Position numbers and translations under genes: made by a program. From contig LR134353.1 of NCBI GenBank assembly GCA_900637135.1, positions 4,278,001 through 4,342,000 of the forward strand: 64,000 nt of DNA, given 5' to 3'. This document shows positions 24,952-33,953 of the stretch, in pieces. How positions within the stretch are numbered: position 1 is the stretch's first letter; the number at the start of each line of letters is the position of its first letter. Source of the stretch: Mycolicibacterium flavescens (lineage in GTDB: Bacteria; Actinomycetota; Actinomycetes; Mycobacteriales; Mycobacteriaceae). A model generated the notes under the pieces. That model saw nothing but the letters and a program-made list of their open reading frames with translations. It had not been told where the DNA came from and searched no databases.

Positions 24952-27717
24952 ATGAGGGGTGTGGTTCTGGTGTCCGGCGTAATCGAGCGTCCGGCCGAAT
25001 TCCGGGCGGTCGGCGATTTCCTGGAATCCGCCGACAGCGCACCATGTGCACTTGTCATCGAGGGAGAGGCCGGAGCCGGCAAGACCACCCTGTGGCTGAC
25101 GGGTATCTCTGCGGCCCGTCAACGCGGCTTCCGGGTGCTGACGGCGCGCGCCGGCCAGGCCGAGACGACTCTCGCGTATGCGGCCGTCGCCGACCTCTTC
25201 GGCGACATCCCCTCTGAGGTCTTCGCCGGCCTGCCGGACGTGCAGCGCCTGGCTGTGGATCGCGTGCTGCTGCGCGCGGACGGCGACGGCCCGCCGACAG
25301 ATCAGGGCGCGGTGGCGGCGGCCTTCGCCGGTGCCGTCGAGCACTTCTGCGGCGACGGGCCGGTGCTCATTGCCATCGACGACGTGCAGTGGCTGGATCC
25401 GTCCAGTCAAGCCGTGGTGGCCTTCGCCGCCAGGCGGTTCAGCGGTTGCGTGGGCGTGCTGGTCACCGAACGCACCGAACACGAGGGCGCCGACGCGGCG
25501 AGTTGGCTGCAGGTAGGCGACCCGTCCGGTGTCCGCCGGGTGCACGTGGGTCCCTTGAGTCTCGGCGGGCTGCACGCCCTGATCTCGGCGCGGCTCGGCC
25601 GAACTTTTCCTCGCCCGACGATGGTCCGGATCGCCGAAATCTCCGGCGGCAACCCGTTCTACGCCCTCGAGTTGGCGCGCGCGATCGACGCGGGCGATTC
25701 CCAGTCGGTGTTGCCCGCGACGCTCGCGGAGTTGATGCGCAGGCGCATCGGTCGGCTGGAACCCGAGACGCAGATCCTCCTGCTGGCCGCCGCATGTGAG
25801 GCCGCTCCCACCGTCGACCTGTTGGCTCGTGTCACGCACAGCACGGGCGATCGCACCGCCGAACTGCTGGCCGAAGCCAGAGACAAGGGAATCCTGACCA
25901 TCAGCGGTGACGCCGTGGCGTTCTCGCATCCGCTGTTGGCGCGCAGCGTGTACACCGATGCCAAACCGAGTGCGCGACGCGCCATGCACCGGTCGCTGGC
26001 CGAGGCGGCGGTACTCGACGAGTCCAGAGCCAGGCATATGGCACTGGCCGCCGCCAGCGCCGACCCGGCCACGCTGGAGGCGCTCGACACCGCCGCCGAT
26101 ACGGCGGTGGCACGCGGTGCACCCGCCGCGGCCGGCGAATTACTCGAGCTGGCAATCGGTCTCGGCGGTGATACACCAACGCGGCGGATTCGCGCGGCCG
26201 ACCACTACCTGCACGCCGGCGATCTGGAGCGCACCCGCTCGCTGCTGGACGGATTGACCGAGCGTATTCCGCGTGGCGCGCACCGGGCGATGGCGTTGAA
26301 CTTGTTGGCCAGCATGCGGATTCAACACAACAGCTTCACCGACGCCGTTATCCTCTTGGAACAGGCGCTCGACCATGATGAGGGTGACCGCGAGGTCCGG
26401 GTCCGCACGCTACTGCTGCTGGCGTATGCGCGCCTCAACGCCGGTGAGTTCGGGGCAGCGCTACAGAGCGCGGAACGGGCCGCCGCTTACGCGGAAGACG
26501 TTGGGATCGCCGACCTTACGAGTCAGGTTCTCGCGGTGCGCACCAACATCGCCTGCATGTGCGGTCGCGGCGTCGACTGGGCGGGCATCGACCGGGCGTT
26601 GGCACTGCAGGATCTGAGCAGCGAGGCGCCGATCGCGTTCCGCGCCAGAGCCAACCACGCCTTGCTGCTGGCGTTCGTGGGGCGCTTGGACGAGGCGATG
26701 GACCAGATGGCTTTCGTGCGTCAGCGTTGCCTCGAGCGAGGGGCCGAAACCGATCTGATCTTCGTCGCGGTGTTCAGCGCGTTGATCGAGATCTGGCGGG
26801 GACGCTACGACGACGCGACCCGCATCGCCGAGGAGACCGTGGAGCGGGCACAGCAACTCGGCGGTGAGCACATGCGAGTGGTCGCCAAGACCATCCAGTC
26901 CGCAGTCGCCGCGTATGCCGGTAGGGAGGGTGAGACCCGCGCTGTCGCCCGGAAGGCGATCGATCTCGCCGAGCGTTGCAGTTCCCCCCGGCTGGCTGAC
27001 TGGGCTTCGGTCAACCTGGCGTTCCTCGAGGTGTCGTTGGGCAACTACGAACAGGCGCTGCAGATCTTGCAGCCGCTGGTCGACCGGTTCCCGTTCCTGC
27101 CAGGCACGGAGATCATCACCGCGGGATTCGTCCCCGACGCGGTCGAGGCGATGGTCGCGCTCGGCCGAGCCGCCGAAACCGAGCCGATGATCGAGGCGCT
27201 GGAGGCCAATGGGCGACTGTTGGACAGGCCGTGGATGCTGGCCATGGCCGCCCGGTGCCGCAGCCTCTGGCTGGCCGCGCAAGGTGAGGTCGACGAGGCG
27301 GCCGATATGGCGAGACGCGCGCTCGCGCACCATGAGCGCCTGCCGATGCCCTTCGAGCGTGCTCGAACCCTGTTGCTGCTCGGCCAGTTACAGCGACGTC
27401 AGCGGCAGAAGGAGGCGTCGCGCACGACGATGACCGAGGCCTTGCACGCGTTCGAAGGCTTGGGCACTCCGCTGTGGGCGCAGCGGGCCCGCGCCGAGAT
27501 CGCGCGGGCCGGCGCGTCGAGCAATGGACATCTGGGTTTGACGCCGTCGGAGCACCGCGTCGCCGAACTCGCGGCGTCGGGGATGACGACCAAGGACGTG
27601 GCCACCGCGCTGTTCATCAGCCCCAAGACGGTCGAGACCAACCTCTCGCGCATCTACCGAAAACTTGGAATCAGATCGCGGGCCGAACTCGGGCGCGTCT
27701 TTGGCGAGAATTTTTGA
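24952..27717 (+). CDS. LuxR-family ATPase regulator (LAL/MalT-like)
   Basis: The 921-residue regulator has an N-terminal AAA/NTPase with Walker A GEAGAGKTTL (~residue 37) and Walker B VLIAIDDVQWLD. A long TPR-like helical middle follows (repeated Ala-rich helices), then a C-terminal LuxR HTH (LTPSEHRVAELAASGMTTKDVATALFISPKTVETNLSRIYRKLGI). Such STAND-type proteins integrate a ligand or protein signal with ATP binding. The ATG at 24952 is used; GTGs at 24961 and 24970, downstream of GAGGGG, are alternatives. It converges on the rml operon with three bases between stops, so local regulation of rml is possible but not shown. Confidence 0.9.
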   Translation: MRGVVLVSGVIERPAEFRAVGDFLESADSAPCALVIEGEAGAGKTTLWLTGISAARQRGFRVLTARAGQAETTLAYAAVADLFGDIPSEVFAGLPDVQRLAVDRVLLRADGDGPPTDQGAVAAAFAGAVEHFCGDGPVLIAIDDVQWLDPSSQAVVAFAARRFSGCVGVLVTERTEHEGADAASWLQVGDPSGVRRVHVGPLSLGGLHALISARLGRTFPRPTMVRIAEISGGNPFYALELARAIDAGDSQSVLPATLAELMRRRIGRLEPETQILLLAAACEAAPTVDLLARVTHSTGDRTAELLAEARDKGILTISGDAVAFSHPLLARSVYTDAKPSARRAMHRSLAEAAVLDESRARHMALAAASADPATLEALDTAADTAVARGAPAAAGELLELAIGLGGDTPTRRIRAADHYLHAGDLERTRSLLDGLTERIPRGAHRAMALNLLASMRIQHNSFTDAVILLEQALDHDEGDREVRVRTLLLLAYARLNAGEFGAALQSAERAAAYAEDVGIADLTSQVLAVRTNIACMCGRGVDWAGIDRALALQDLSSEAPIAFRARANHALLLAFVGRLDEAMDQMAFVRQRCLERGAETDLIFVAVFSALIEIWRGRYDDATRIAEETVERAQQLGGEHMRVVAKTIQSAVAAYAGREGETRAVARKAIDLAERCSSPRLADWASVNLAFLEVSLGNYEQALQILQPLVDRFPFLPGTEIITAGFVPDAVEAMVALGRAAETEPMIEALEANGRLLDRPWMLAMAARCRSLWLAAQGEVDEAADMARRALAHHERLPMPFERARTLLLLGQLQRRQRQKEASRTTMTEALHAFEGLGTPLWAQRARAEIARAGASSNGHLGLTPSEHRVAELAASGMTTKDVATALFISPKTVETNLSRIYRKLGIRSRAELGRVFGENF

Positions 27718-27720
27718 GCT

Positions 27721-29148
27721 TCAGGGTGTTTCGATGGATTCGTGCCGAACGTAGTTCACCAGAGAAGCGTCCGCGTCGGCGGGTTCGAAACCGACCGACT
27801 GGATCTTGGCGAGATCGAGGACGCTGTTAGCCGGTCGAGGCGCGACGAGTTTCGTTGCGTCGGCGAAGTACTGCTCGGTCGTGACATCGGTGATCCGGCC
27901 CGGGTCGTGACCGGCGAGTTCGAACGTTCGCCGCGCGATGTCGGCCCACGTGCTCACCGTCCCCGAGCCGGTGACGTTGTAGACGCCGTACGGGGCGTGC
28001 GCGTCGGTCAGATGCCGGATTGCCCTTGCGATTTCCGATGTGAACGTCAGGCGGCCGCGTTGATCATTCACGACGGAGGGATTCACCCCGCGGTTGGCGA
28101 GGGAGAGCATCGTGCGCACGAAGTTGTTCCCGTCGCCGATCACCCATGAGGTCCGAATGATGTAGTGCCGGTCCACCGTTGCCACGACGAGGTCACCGGC
28201 GGCCTTGGTTTGGCCGTACACGCCAAGTGGCGACACTGGATCGTCCTCACGGTATGGCTCGGAGGCGTCGCCGTCGAAGACGTAGTCACTGGAGATGTGC
28301 ACCAGCGTGATGTTGTTGTCGGCGGCGGTACGCGCCAGCGCGGCGACACCGGCGACGTTGGTGGCCCACGCCGCCGCACGGCCTTCCGGCGTTTCGGCTG
28401 CGTCCACACCCGTGAAGGCGGCGGCGTTGATGATGGTCTCGTATTCGCGCCAGCGGCGCGCGGACTCGATGCCGGCGGCGGTGAGGTCGACGTCGGCGCG
28501 TTCGGCGAATTCGACACCGGAGGTACCGGCGTACGCCTCGCGCAGCGCCCGGCCCAGTTGACCACCGGCGCCGAGAACCAGGGTCTTCCGTGGCGGGATG
28601 GGCTTGACCTCGGCCAGACGCGGATTCTCGCGATCCTTCGCCGACAGCTCCGCGCGGTCCAGCGGGATCGGCCAGTCGATGGCGACGGTCTCGTCGGCGA
28701 GGTTCACCGAGGTGTACTGGGCATCGGGCGAGTAGTGATCGTTCACCAGGTAGATATAGGCGGTGTTGTGCTCCAGATTCTGGAATGCGTTACCGACCCC
28801 CCGAGGGACGAAAACCGCTCGCGACGGGCCGATTTCGGCCGTGAAGGTGACACCGAACGTGGGGCCGTCACGCAGGTCGACCCACGCGCCGAAGATCCGG
28901 CCGGTCGCGACGGAGATGAACTTGTCCCACGGCTCGGCGTGAATTCCGCGTGTGGTGCCCGCACTCTCGTTGAGCGACACGTTGTTCTGCACCGGCTTGA
29001 AATCGGGCAAACCGAGCGCGACCATCTTCTCGCGCTGCCAGTTCTCTTTGAACCATCCCCGGTTGTCTCCATGCACGGGCAGTTCCCACACGACCAGCCC
29101 CGGGATGGGAGTCGTCAAAGCGCGCAGGGGCTTACCGAAATCAGTCAC
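27721..29148 (-). CDS. Fused RmlC-RmlD: dTDP-4-dehydrorhamnose 3,5-epimerase/reductase
   Basis: The 475-residue protein combines an RmlC cupin epimerase (residues ~1-185; RGIHAEPWDKFISVATG with the active-site His region, DLRDGPTFGV) with an RmlD reductase (from ~188: LVLGAGGQLGRAL Rossmann motif, HISSDYVFDGD, and YGQTKAAGD with the YxxxK pair). Together the two domains perform the last two steps to dTDP-L-rhamnose. M. tuberculosis has separate rmlC and rmlD; the fused form is known from other actinobacteria such as Bifidobacterium and Corynebacterium. It is the third gene of the rmlA-rmlB-rmlCD operon. Confidence 0.93.
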   Translation of the reverse strand: MTDFGKPLRALTTPIPGLVVWELPVHGDNRGWFKENWQREKMVALGLPDFKPVQNNVSLNESAGTTRGIHAEPWDKFISVATGRIFGAWVDLRDGPTFGVTFTAEIGPSRAVFVPRGVGNAFQNLEHNTAYIYLVNDHYSPDAQYTSVNLADETVAIDWPIPLDRAELSAKDRENPRLAEVKPIPPRKTLVLGAGGQLGRALREAYAGTSGVEFAERADVDLTAAGIESARRWREYETIINAAAFTGVDAAETPEGRAAAWATNVAGVAALARTAADNNITLVHISSDYVFDGDASEPYREDDPVSPLGVYGQTKAAGDLVVATVDRHYIIRTSWVIGDGNNFVRTMLSLANRGVNPSVVNDQRGRLTFTSEIARAIRHLTDAHAPYGVYNVTGSGTVSTWADIARRTFELAGHDPGRITDVTTEQYFADATKLVAPRPANSVLDLAKIQSVGFEPADADASLVNYVRHESIETP

Positions 29149-29161
29149 AACTGGGCCTTCT

Positions 29162-30160
29162 TCACTGACCCATCCGAGCGTAAAAGCTCTCGGTGGCGTC
29201 TTTGGCGGGGGCCCACCAGTCTTCGTGGTCGCGGTACCACTGGATCGTTGCGGTCAGACCTTCTTCGAAGTCTTGGTACTGCGGTCGCCAACCGAGTTCC
29301 TCGCGCAGCTTGGTCGAGTCGATGGCGTACCGCAGGTCGTGGCCCGCTCGATCGGTGACGTGGTCGTAGGCGTCGGCGGGCTGACCCATGAGGGTGAGGA
29401 TCGACTCGACGACGGTCTTGTTGTCCTTCTCGCCGTCGGCGCCGATCAGATACGTCTCACCGATACGTCCCTTGTCGAGCACGGTCAGCACCGCTGACGA
29501 GTGGTCGTCGGCGTGAATCCAGTCCCGCACGTTGCGGCCCTCGCCGTAGAGCTTGGGGCGGATTCCCCGCAGAACATTCGTGATCTGTCGCGGGATGAAC
29601 TTCTCGACGTGTTGATAGGGCCCATAGTTGTTGGAGCAGTTCGAGATCGTCGCGGCCACACCGAACGATCGAACCCAGGCCCGTACCAGCAGATCGCTGC
29701 CGGCCTTGGTCGACGAGTACGGAGACGACGGGTTGTACGGCGTCTGCTCGGTGAACCGGCGCGGGTCGTCGAGCTCCAGCTCCCCGTACACCTCGTCGGT
29801 CGAGATGTGATGGAAGCGCGTGCCGTGCCTGCGCGCGGCCTCGAGCAACGTGAAGGTGCCCGCGAGGTTGGTGTGCAGGAACGGCTCCGGGTTGTCCAGC
29901 GAATTGTCGTTGTGCGATTCGGCGGCGTAGTGCACGACCGCGTCCACCGACGCGAACAGCTCGTCGACCAACGGGGCATCCGCGATGTCGCCGTGCACGA
30001 ACGTCATTCGGTCGTCGGGCAGTCCCGCGAGCGAGGCGCGGTTGCCCGCATAGGTCAGCTTGTCGAGCACGGTGACGTGATGATCCGTGTGGTCGATGAC
30101 GTACCGCACGAAATTCGAGCCGATAAAGCCCGCTCCACCAGTGACGAGGAGACGCGACAT
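29162..30160 (-). CDS. rmlB: dTDP-glucose 4,6-dehydratase
   Basis: The 332-residue short-chain dehydrogenase has LVTGGAGFIGSNFV for NAD, HISTDEVYGEL with the catalytic Asp-Glu pair, and YSSTKAGSDLLVRAW with the YxxxK motif. NNYGPYQHVEKFIPR and GEGRNVRDWIHADDH are typical of RmlB. It converts dTDP-glucose to the 4-keto-6-deoxy sugar. Its ATG overlaps the rmlA stop by one base (TGATG), and rmlCD begins 13 bp later, forming a tight operon. Confidence 0.95.
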   Translation of the reverse strand: MSRLLVTGGAGFIGSNFVRYVIDHTDHHVTVLDKLTYAGNRASLAGLPDDRMTFVHGDIADAPLVDELFASVDAVVHYAAESHNDNSLDNPEPFLHTNLAGTFTLLEAARRHGTRFHHISTDEVYGELELDDPRRFTEQTPYNPSSPYSSTKAGSDLLVRAWVRSFGVAATISNCSNNYGPYQHVEKFIPRQITNVLRGIRPKLYGEGRNVRDWIHADDHSSAVLTVLDKGRIGETYLIGADGEKDNKTVVESILTLMGQPADAYDHVTDRAGHDLRYAIDSTKLREELGWRPQYQDFEEGLTATIQWYRDHEDWWAPAKDATESFYARMGQ

Positions 30161-31029
30161 CACCGTCCCCTGTTCAGAAGGTCCAATAGATAGCCGCCGT
30201 AGCCAGACTTCATTAAAGGCGTGGCACGTTCCCGTAATTCGTCGTCGCTGATCCAGCCCTGCAGCCAGGCGATCTCTTCGGGAGCGCCGATCTTCAGACC
30301 GGTGCGTCGTTCCATGGTGCGCACATACTCGGCGGCGTCGGTCATCTGGTCGAAGGTGCCGGTGTCCAGCCAGGCGGTTCCGCGGGGCAGCACGTGCACC
30401 TGCAGCCGCTCCTGCTCGAGATAGCAGCGGTTGACATCGGTGATCTCGTACTCACCGCGGGCACTCGGCTTGAGGCCCTTGGAGATCTCGACCACGTCGT
30501 TGTCGTAGAAGTACAGACCCGGTACGACGTAGTTGCTTTTGGGCTGCTCGGGTTTCTCCTCCAAGGAGATTGCCGAGCCATTGTCGTCGAACTCGATCAC
30601 ACCGTATGCGGACGGCTCCGCCACCCAATAGGCGAAGATTGCGCCGCCGTCGATCGTGGTGAACCGTTTGAGCTGGCTGCCCAGCCCCGGGCCGTACAAC
30701 AGGTTGTCGCCGAGCACGAGGGACACGTTGTCGGTGCCGATGAACGTCTCACCGATCGTGAAAGCCTGTGCCAGACCGTCAGGGGACGGCTGTTTGGCAT
30801 AGGTGATCGACACTCCGAAGCGTGAACCGTCACCGAGCAGGCGTTCGAAACCGTCCGCATCGTGGGGCGTCGTGATCACCAGGATGTCGCGTATGCCCGC
30901 CAACATCAGCGTCGATAGCGGGTAGTACACCATCGGCTTGTCGTAGACGGGCATCAATTGCTTAGACACACCCAGGGTTATCGGATGCAGGCGCGTGCCG
31001 CTCCCGCCCGCCAAAATGATGCCCCTCAC
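30160..31029 (-). CDS. rmlA: Glucose-1-phosphate thymidylyltransferase
   Basis: The 289-residue protein carries the RmlA nucleotidyltransferase signature GIILAGGSGTRLHPITLGVSKQLMPVYDKPMVYYPLSTLMLAG, VLGDNLLYG and EEKPEQPKSNYVVPGLYFYD. It makes dTDP-glucose, the first step to dTDP-rhamnose. It is the first gene of the operon and starts with GTG. The PE-PPE hydrolase gene ends 72 bp upstream in the same orientation, so read-through is possible. M. tuberculosis keeps its rml genes at other loci, so this looks like an additional or relocated set. Confidence 0.95.
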   Translation of the reverse strand: MRGIILAGGSGTRLHPITLGVSKQLMPVYDKPMVYYPLSTLMLAGIRDILVITTPHDADGFERLLGDGSRFGVSITYAKQPSPDGLAQAFTIGETFIGTDNVSLVLGDNLLYGPGLGSQLKRFTTIDGGAIFAYWVAEPSAYGVIEFDDNGSAISLEEKPEQPKSNYVVPGLYFYDNDVVEISKGLKPSARGEYEITDVNRCYLEQERLQVHVLPRGTAWLDTGTFDQMTDAAEYVRTMERRTGLKIGAPEEIAWLQGWISDDELRERATPLMKSGYGGYLLDLLNRGR

Positions 31030-31101
31030 GAGCCCAATCGTGACACACAGCGCATTTGCGCTCGCAGAGAGACGCTGGTCCAGCAGCCCGAGCCTGCTCG
31101 G

Positions 31102-32910
31102 TCAGGCTGCGGCCGGTTCGGAATCCTGCGAGTCGTCCGCGGCGCCGGCGCCTTCGAGGTCTTTCGCGGTCCCGTTCGGGTCGGTCTTGGTCGTGAGGCC
31201 CTCAGAGGGTTCGGGGCTCGCCGGGGTGATTCGTTGCACGCCGCCGTTATCGCCGTCCGCAGGCCCCGCGGCAGGCTTGTTCGGCGAGGCGTCCAGCGAC
31301 ACGCTGCGACCGTTGGCATCGATCCGGTTCTGTGCGGGATTCGTTGTGACCTCGGAATCCTTCTTGACGTCGGGGTCCTTCACGGCGACGACGACATTGC
31401 CGTCGGCGGGGTCGGTCGTCTTCTCGCCCACGACTTCTTGGGCGACGATCGGAGTGGTTTCAAGTACGGGCCCCTGCGGCTCCTCGCCCTCGATGATCTC
31501 TCCTTCGGCAAGCTCCGTGATGACCTCGCCCTCGATCGCTCCCTCGACGACCGGCGTCCCGGCACCTTCAGTCAGCGTGAGATCCCCCTCGCTGTTGACG
31601 GTGAGCATCATCTCGTCGGCGTCGCCACGCGCGGCCAGCAGCCGCGAATCGTCACCCTGGTTTTCGTCGGCATCCGCCAGAAGCTTGGCTCCCGGCGGAT
31701 CGCCCTGCTCATCCGCCGCAGCGGGAGGAGCGACCGGTGCCGGCACCGGATCGGGGGTGATCGTTATCGGCTTCGGCGCCAGCTCCGGGATGAAGTTGCC
31801 GAGGAAGTTGACCACACCCTGGAAAACAGCCGGAATCATCCTGAGCACCAGCGTGATCGGGTTGAAGAACGGGATCAGTCCGATCGGGGAATACTGCCCG
31901 AACGGGATGTTGCGGTTGTATCCCGTCTCTTCGATGAGCACCTCGAGGATGGGCTCCCAGAAATCTGCGATCGGCTTTCCGATCAATGGGATCGAGTGCA
32001 GCGGACGCACTATCGGTAGCACCTTCGGCCTGACGGTGTAGTACGTCGTGTCTCCGTACTGCTGAATCTGGACGAGATCCGGGTGCTTCTCGGGGTATGT
32101 GGTGAGCTCTTTCCATTCGGCGACGGTGTATCCGGCGGGGGTTTCACCGGGATCACTGTCCTCGTTGATCGCGAGATAGGTGCCGTGGTCGTAGTAGAAG
32201 CCCAAGACCGAATTGATGATGGCCAGCGGATTGAGCAGATACTGCGGGAAATCCGCGATGCCCTCCCACCGGATCGCCCAGTCCTTTGTCTTGAACGGCG
32301 TGTTGGTCGGCGTGGGCTGGCCGGTCGTCACATCCAGGATCGGGATGTGGCCGAGAAATCCGAACCGCGAGAGGATTCCGCCGTTCGGGCGATTCGGGTT
32401 GCCGATGTAGACGAACTCTATGGAGTCCGCATTATCGACCAGATCTTTCCACTGGCCGCTGGCGAACTGCATCTTCGAGATGGTGACCACGCGGGACCCC
32501 TGTGAATACCCGGCGATCACAATATCCCCGTCGTAACCGAGGCTCTCCATCGTCGTCAGCACTTCATTCAGGTTCTTCACGCCATCAGCGACGGACACGT
32601 CGAACTTCTCGCATCGACCCGGGTCGCACCAGCCCGGCAATGGAATCGGCCAGAACGATGCGAAGTAGTCGATACCGTCCAGCTGGCAGTTGTTGGCGAC
32701 GGTGCAATCCGTGCGCTTCATGTAGTAGTCGCGGTAGTTCGGCATGTAATCGGTGACATCGTTCGCGTTCGGCGTTCCGGTACCCGGCACGATCAGCGCG
32801 GTCGTAGCGGCCAGACTGACCGCTGCCAACAGTGCGGTCGCGGCGCTGAGGACGGTAGCGCTCAGCAGGCCCAGCAAAGAGAGAAAGACGACCCGGATGC
32901 ACTTACGCAT
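31102..32910 (-). CDS. Exported PE-PPE-domain serine hydrolase
   Basis: The 602-residue protein begins with a long hydrophobic export segment (IRVVFLSLLGLLSATVLSAATALLAAVSLAATTALIV) that runs straight into the PE-PPE hydrolase domain (PGTGTPNANDVTDYMPNYRDYYM). The nucleophile motif GYSQGSRV places Ser near 136. Catalysis would be esterase or cutinase/lipase-like at the cell envelope. Residues ~385-602 form an acidic, Pro/Glu/Asp-rich disordered tail. No PE or PPE N-terminal domain is present, so it is not a classical PE/PPE protein. It is located between rplA and the rml operon. Confidence 0.88.
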   Translation of the reverse strand: MRKCIRVVFLSLLGLLSATVLSAATALLAAVSLAATTALIVPGTGTPNANDVTDYMPNYRDYYMKRTDCTVANNCQLDGIDYFASFWPIPLPGWCDPGRCEKFDVSVADGVKNLNEVLTTMESLGYDGDIVIAGYSQGSRVVTISKMQFASGQWKDLVDNADSIEFVYIGNPNRPNGGILSRFGFLGHIPILDVTTGQPTPTNTPFKTKDWAIRWEGIADFPQYLLNPLAIINSVLGFYYDHGTYLAINEDSDPGETPAGYTVAEWKELTTYPEKHPDLVQIQQYGDTTYYTVRPKVLPIVRPLHSIPLIGKPIADFWEPILEVLIEETGYNRNIPFGQYSPIGLIPFFNPITLVLRMIPAVFQGVVNFLGNFIPELAPKPITITPDPVPAPVAPPAAADEQGDPPGAKLLADADENQGDDSRLLAARGDADEMMLTVNSEGDLTLTEGAGTPVVEGAIEGEVITELAEGEIIEGEEPQGPVLETTPIVAQEVVGEKTTDPADGNVVVAVKDPDVKKDSEVTTNPAQNRIDANGRSVSLDASPNKPAAGPADGDNGGVQRITPASPEPSEGLTTKTDPNGTAKDLEGAGAADDSQDSEPAAA

Positions 32911-33060
32911 GGGTCAACTTTCACATAGGCGCGGCGGCAGCGACGACAAAACCCGCGAAGTTCCCGGGGTAATTTCTGTCGGCCAGATACCTACCGGCCC
33001 AATGCGGCCGTCGCATCCCCGAGGTCGCTGACAGCAACGCCTAGCCCCCGCTTCCGGTTC

Positions 33061-33094
33061 GAAAAGCAGAGAACACGCTCGGGCATTCTCTGCT
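33061..33094 (-). terminator. Rho-independent terminator of rplK-rplA
   Basis: On the minus strand a 9-bp stem (AGCAGAGAA at 33065-33073 paired with 33086-33094, loop of 12 nt) is followed by TTTTC, 44 bp after the rplA stop. Confidence 0.75.
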
Positions 33095-33137
33095 CAGTCG
33101 TCGGACGCCGCGGTGCAAACCCGCGAACGGGCGGCTT

Positions 33138-33851
33138 CTACGCTCCGGCTTCGGTGAAGTTGCGCGTCACCGACGGGTCGACCGGAATGCCCGGGCCGGT
33201 CGTGGTCGAGATGACGACCTTCTTGAGGTAGCGGCCCTTCGACGACGACGGCTTGGCCCGCAGGATCTCGTCGATCGCGGCGCCGTAGTTCTCCGCCAGC
33301 GCCTTCTCGTCGAACGACGCCTTGCCGATCACGAAGTGCAGATTGGCCTGCTTGTCGACGCGGAAGTTGATCTTGCCGCCCTTGATGTCAGACACGGCCT
33401 TGGCGACGTCGGGCGTCACGGTGCCGGTCTTCGGGTTCGGCATCAGACCACGCGGACCGAGAATGCGCGCGATGCGGCCGACCTTGGCCATCTGGTCGGG
33501 CGTCGCGATCGCCGCGTCGAAGTCCAGCCAGCCGCCCTGGATCCGCTCGATCAGGTCGTCGCTGCCGACGGCGTCGGCACCGGCGGCCTCGGCAGCCTCG
33601 GCCTTGTCGCCGACCGCGAACACCACAACGCGGGCGGTCTTACCGGTGCCGTTCGGGAGGTTGACGGTGCCGCGCACCATCTGATCGGCCTTACGCGGGT
33701 CGACACCCAGCCGGATCGCCACCTCGACGGTCGCGTCCTGCTTCTTCGATCCCGTCTCCTTGGCCAGCTTCGCTGCCTCCAGCGGCGTGTACAGCCGGCT
33801 GCGGTCCACCTTCTCGGCGGCTTCGCGGTATGCCTTGCTCGTCTTGCTCAT
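33138..33851 (-). CDS. rplA: 50S ribosomal protein L1
   Basis: The 237-residue L1 has the family motifs: RLYTPLEAAKLAKETGSKKQDATVEV and the rRNA/mRNA-binding signature with GPRGLMPNPKTGTV. The ATG at 33851 is supported by AGGAG just upstream. It is the last gene of secE-nusG-rplK-rplA and also a likely translational autoregulator of rplK-rplA. A copy of the 23-bp repeat lies 39 bp upstream of its start. Confidence 0.97.
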   Translation of the reverse strand: MSKTSKAYREAAEKVDRSRLYTPLEAAKLAKETGSKKQDATVEVAIRLGVDPRKADQMVRGTVNLPNGTGKTARVVVFAVGDKAEAAEAAGADAVGSDDLIERIQGGWLDFDAAIATPDQMAKVGRIARILGPRGLMPNPKTGTVTPDVAKAVSDIKGGKINFRVDKQANLHFVIGKASFDEKALAENYGAAIDEILRAKPSSSKGRYLKKVVISTTTGPGIPVDPSVTRNFTEAGA

Positions 33852-33890
33852 CTGTTTCTCCTAGTTGCTGAGTTGTGGTCTGTGATGATT

Positions 33891-33913
33891 GCTCTTCGCG
33901 CGAGCGCTCATCG
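33891..33913. repeat. Intergenic repeat, copy 3
   Basis: This 23-bp sequence is identical to 7005-7027 and sits in the 102-bp rplK-rplA intercistronic gap, in the same orientation relative to the downstream ribosomal gene as copy 2. Confidence 0.85.
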
Positions 33914-33953
33914 CCGGGCCGAAGCTGGCCCTCCCACGAAAATTCCGGTCGAA

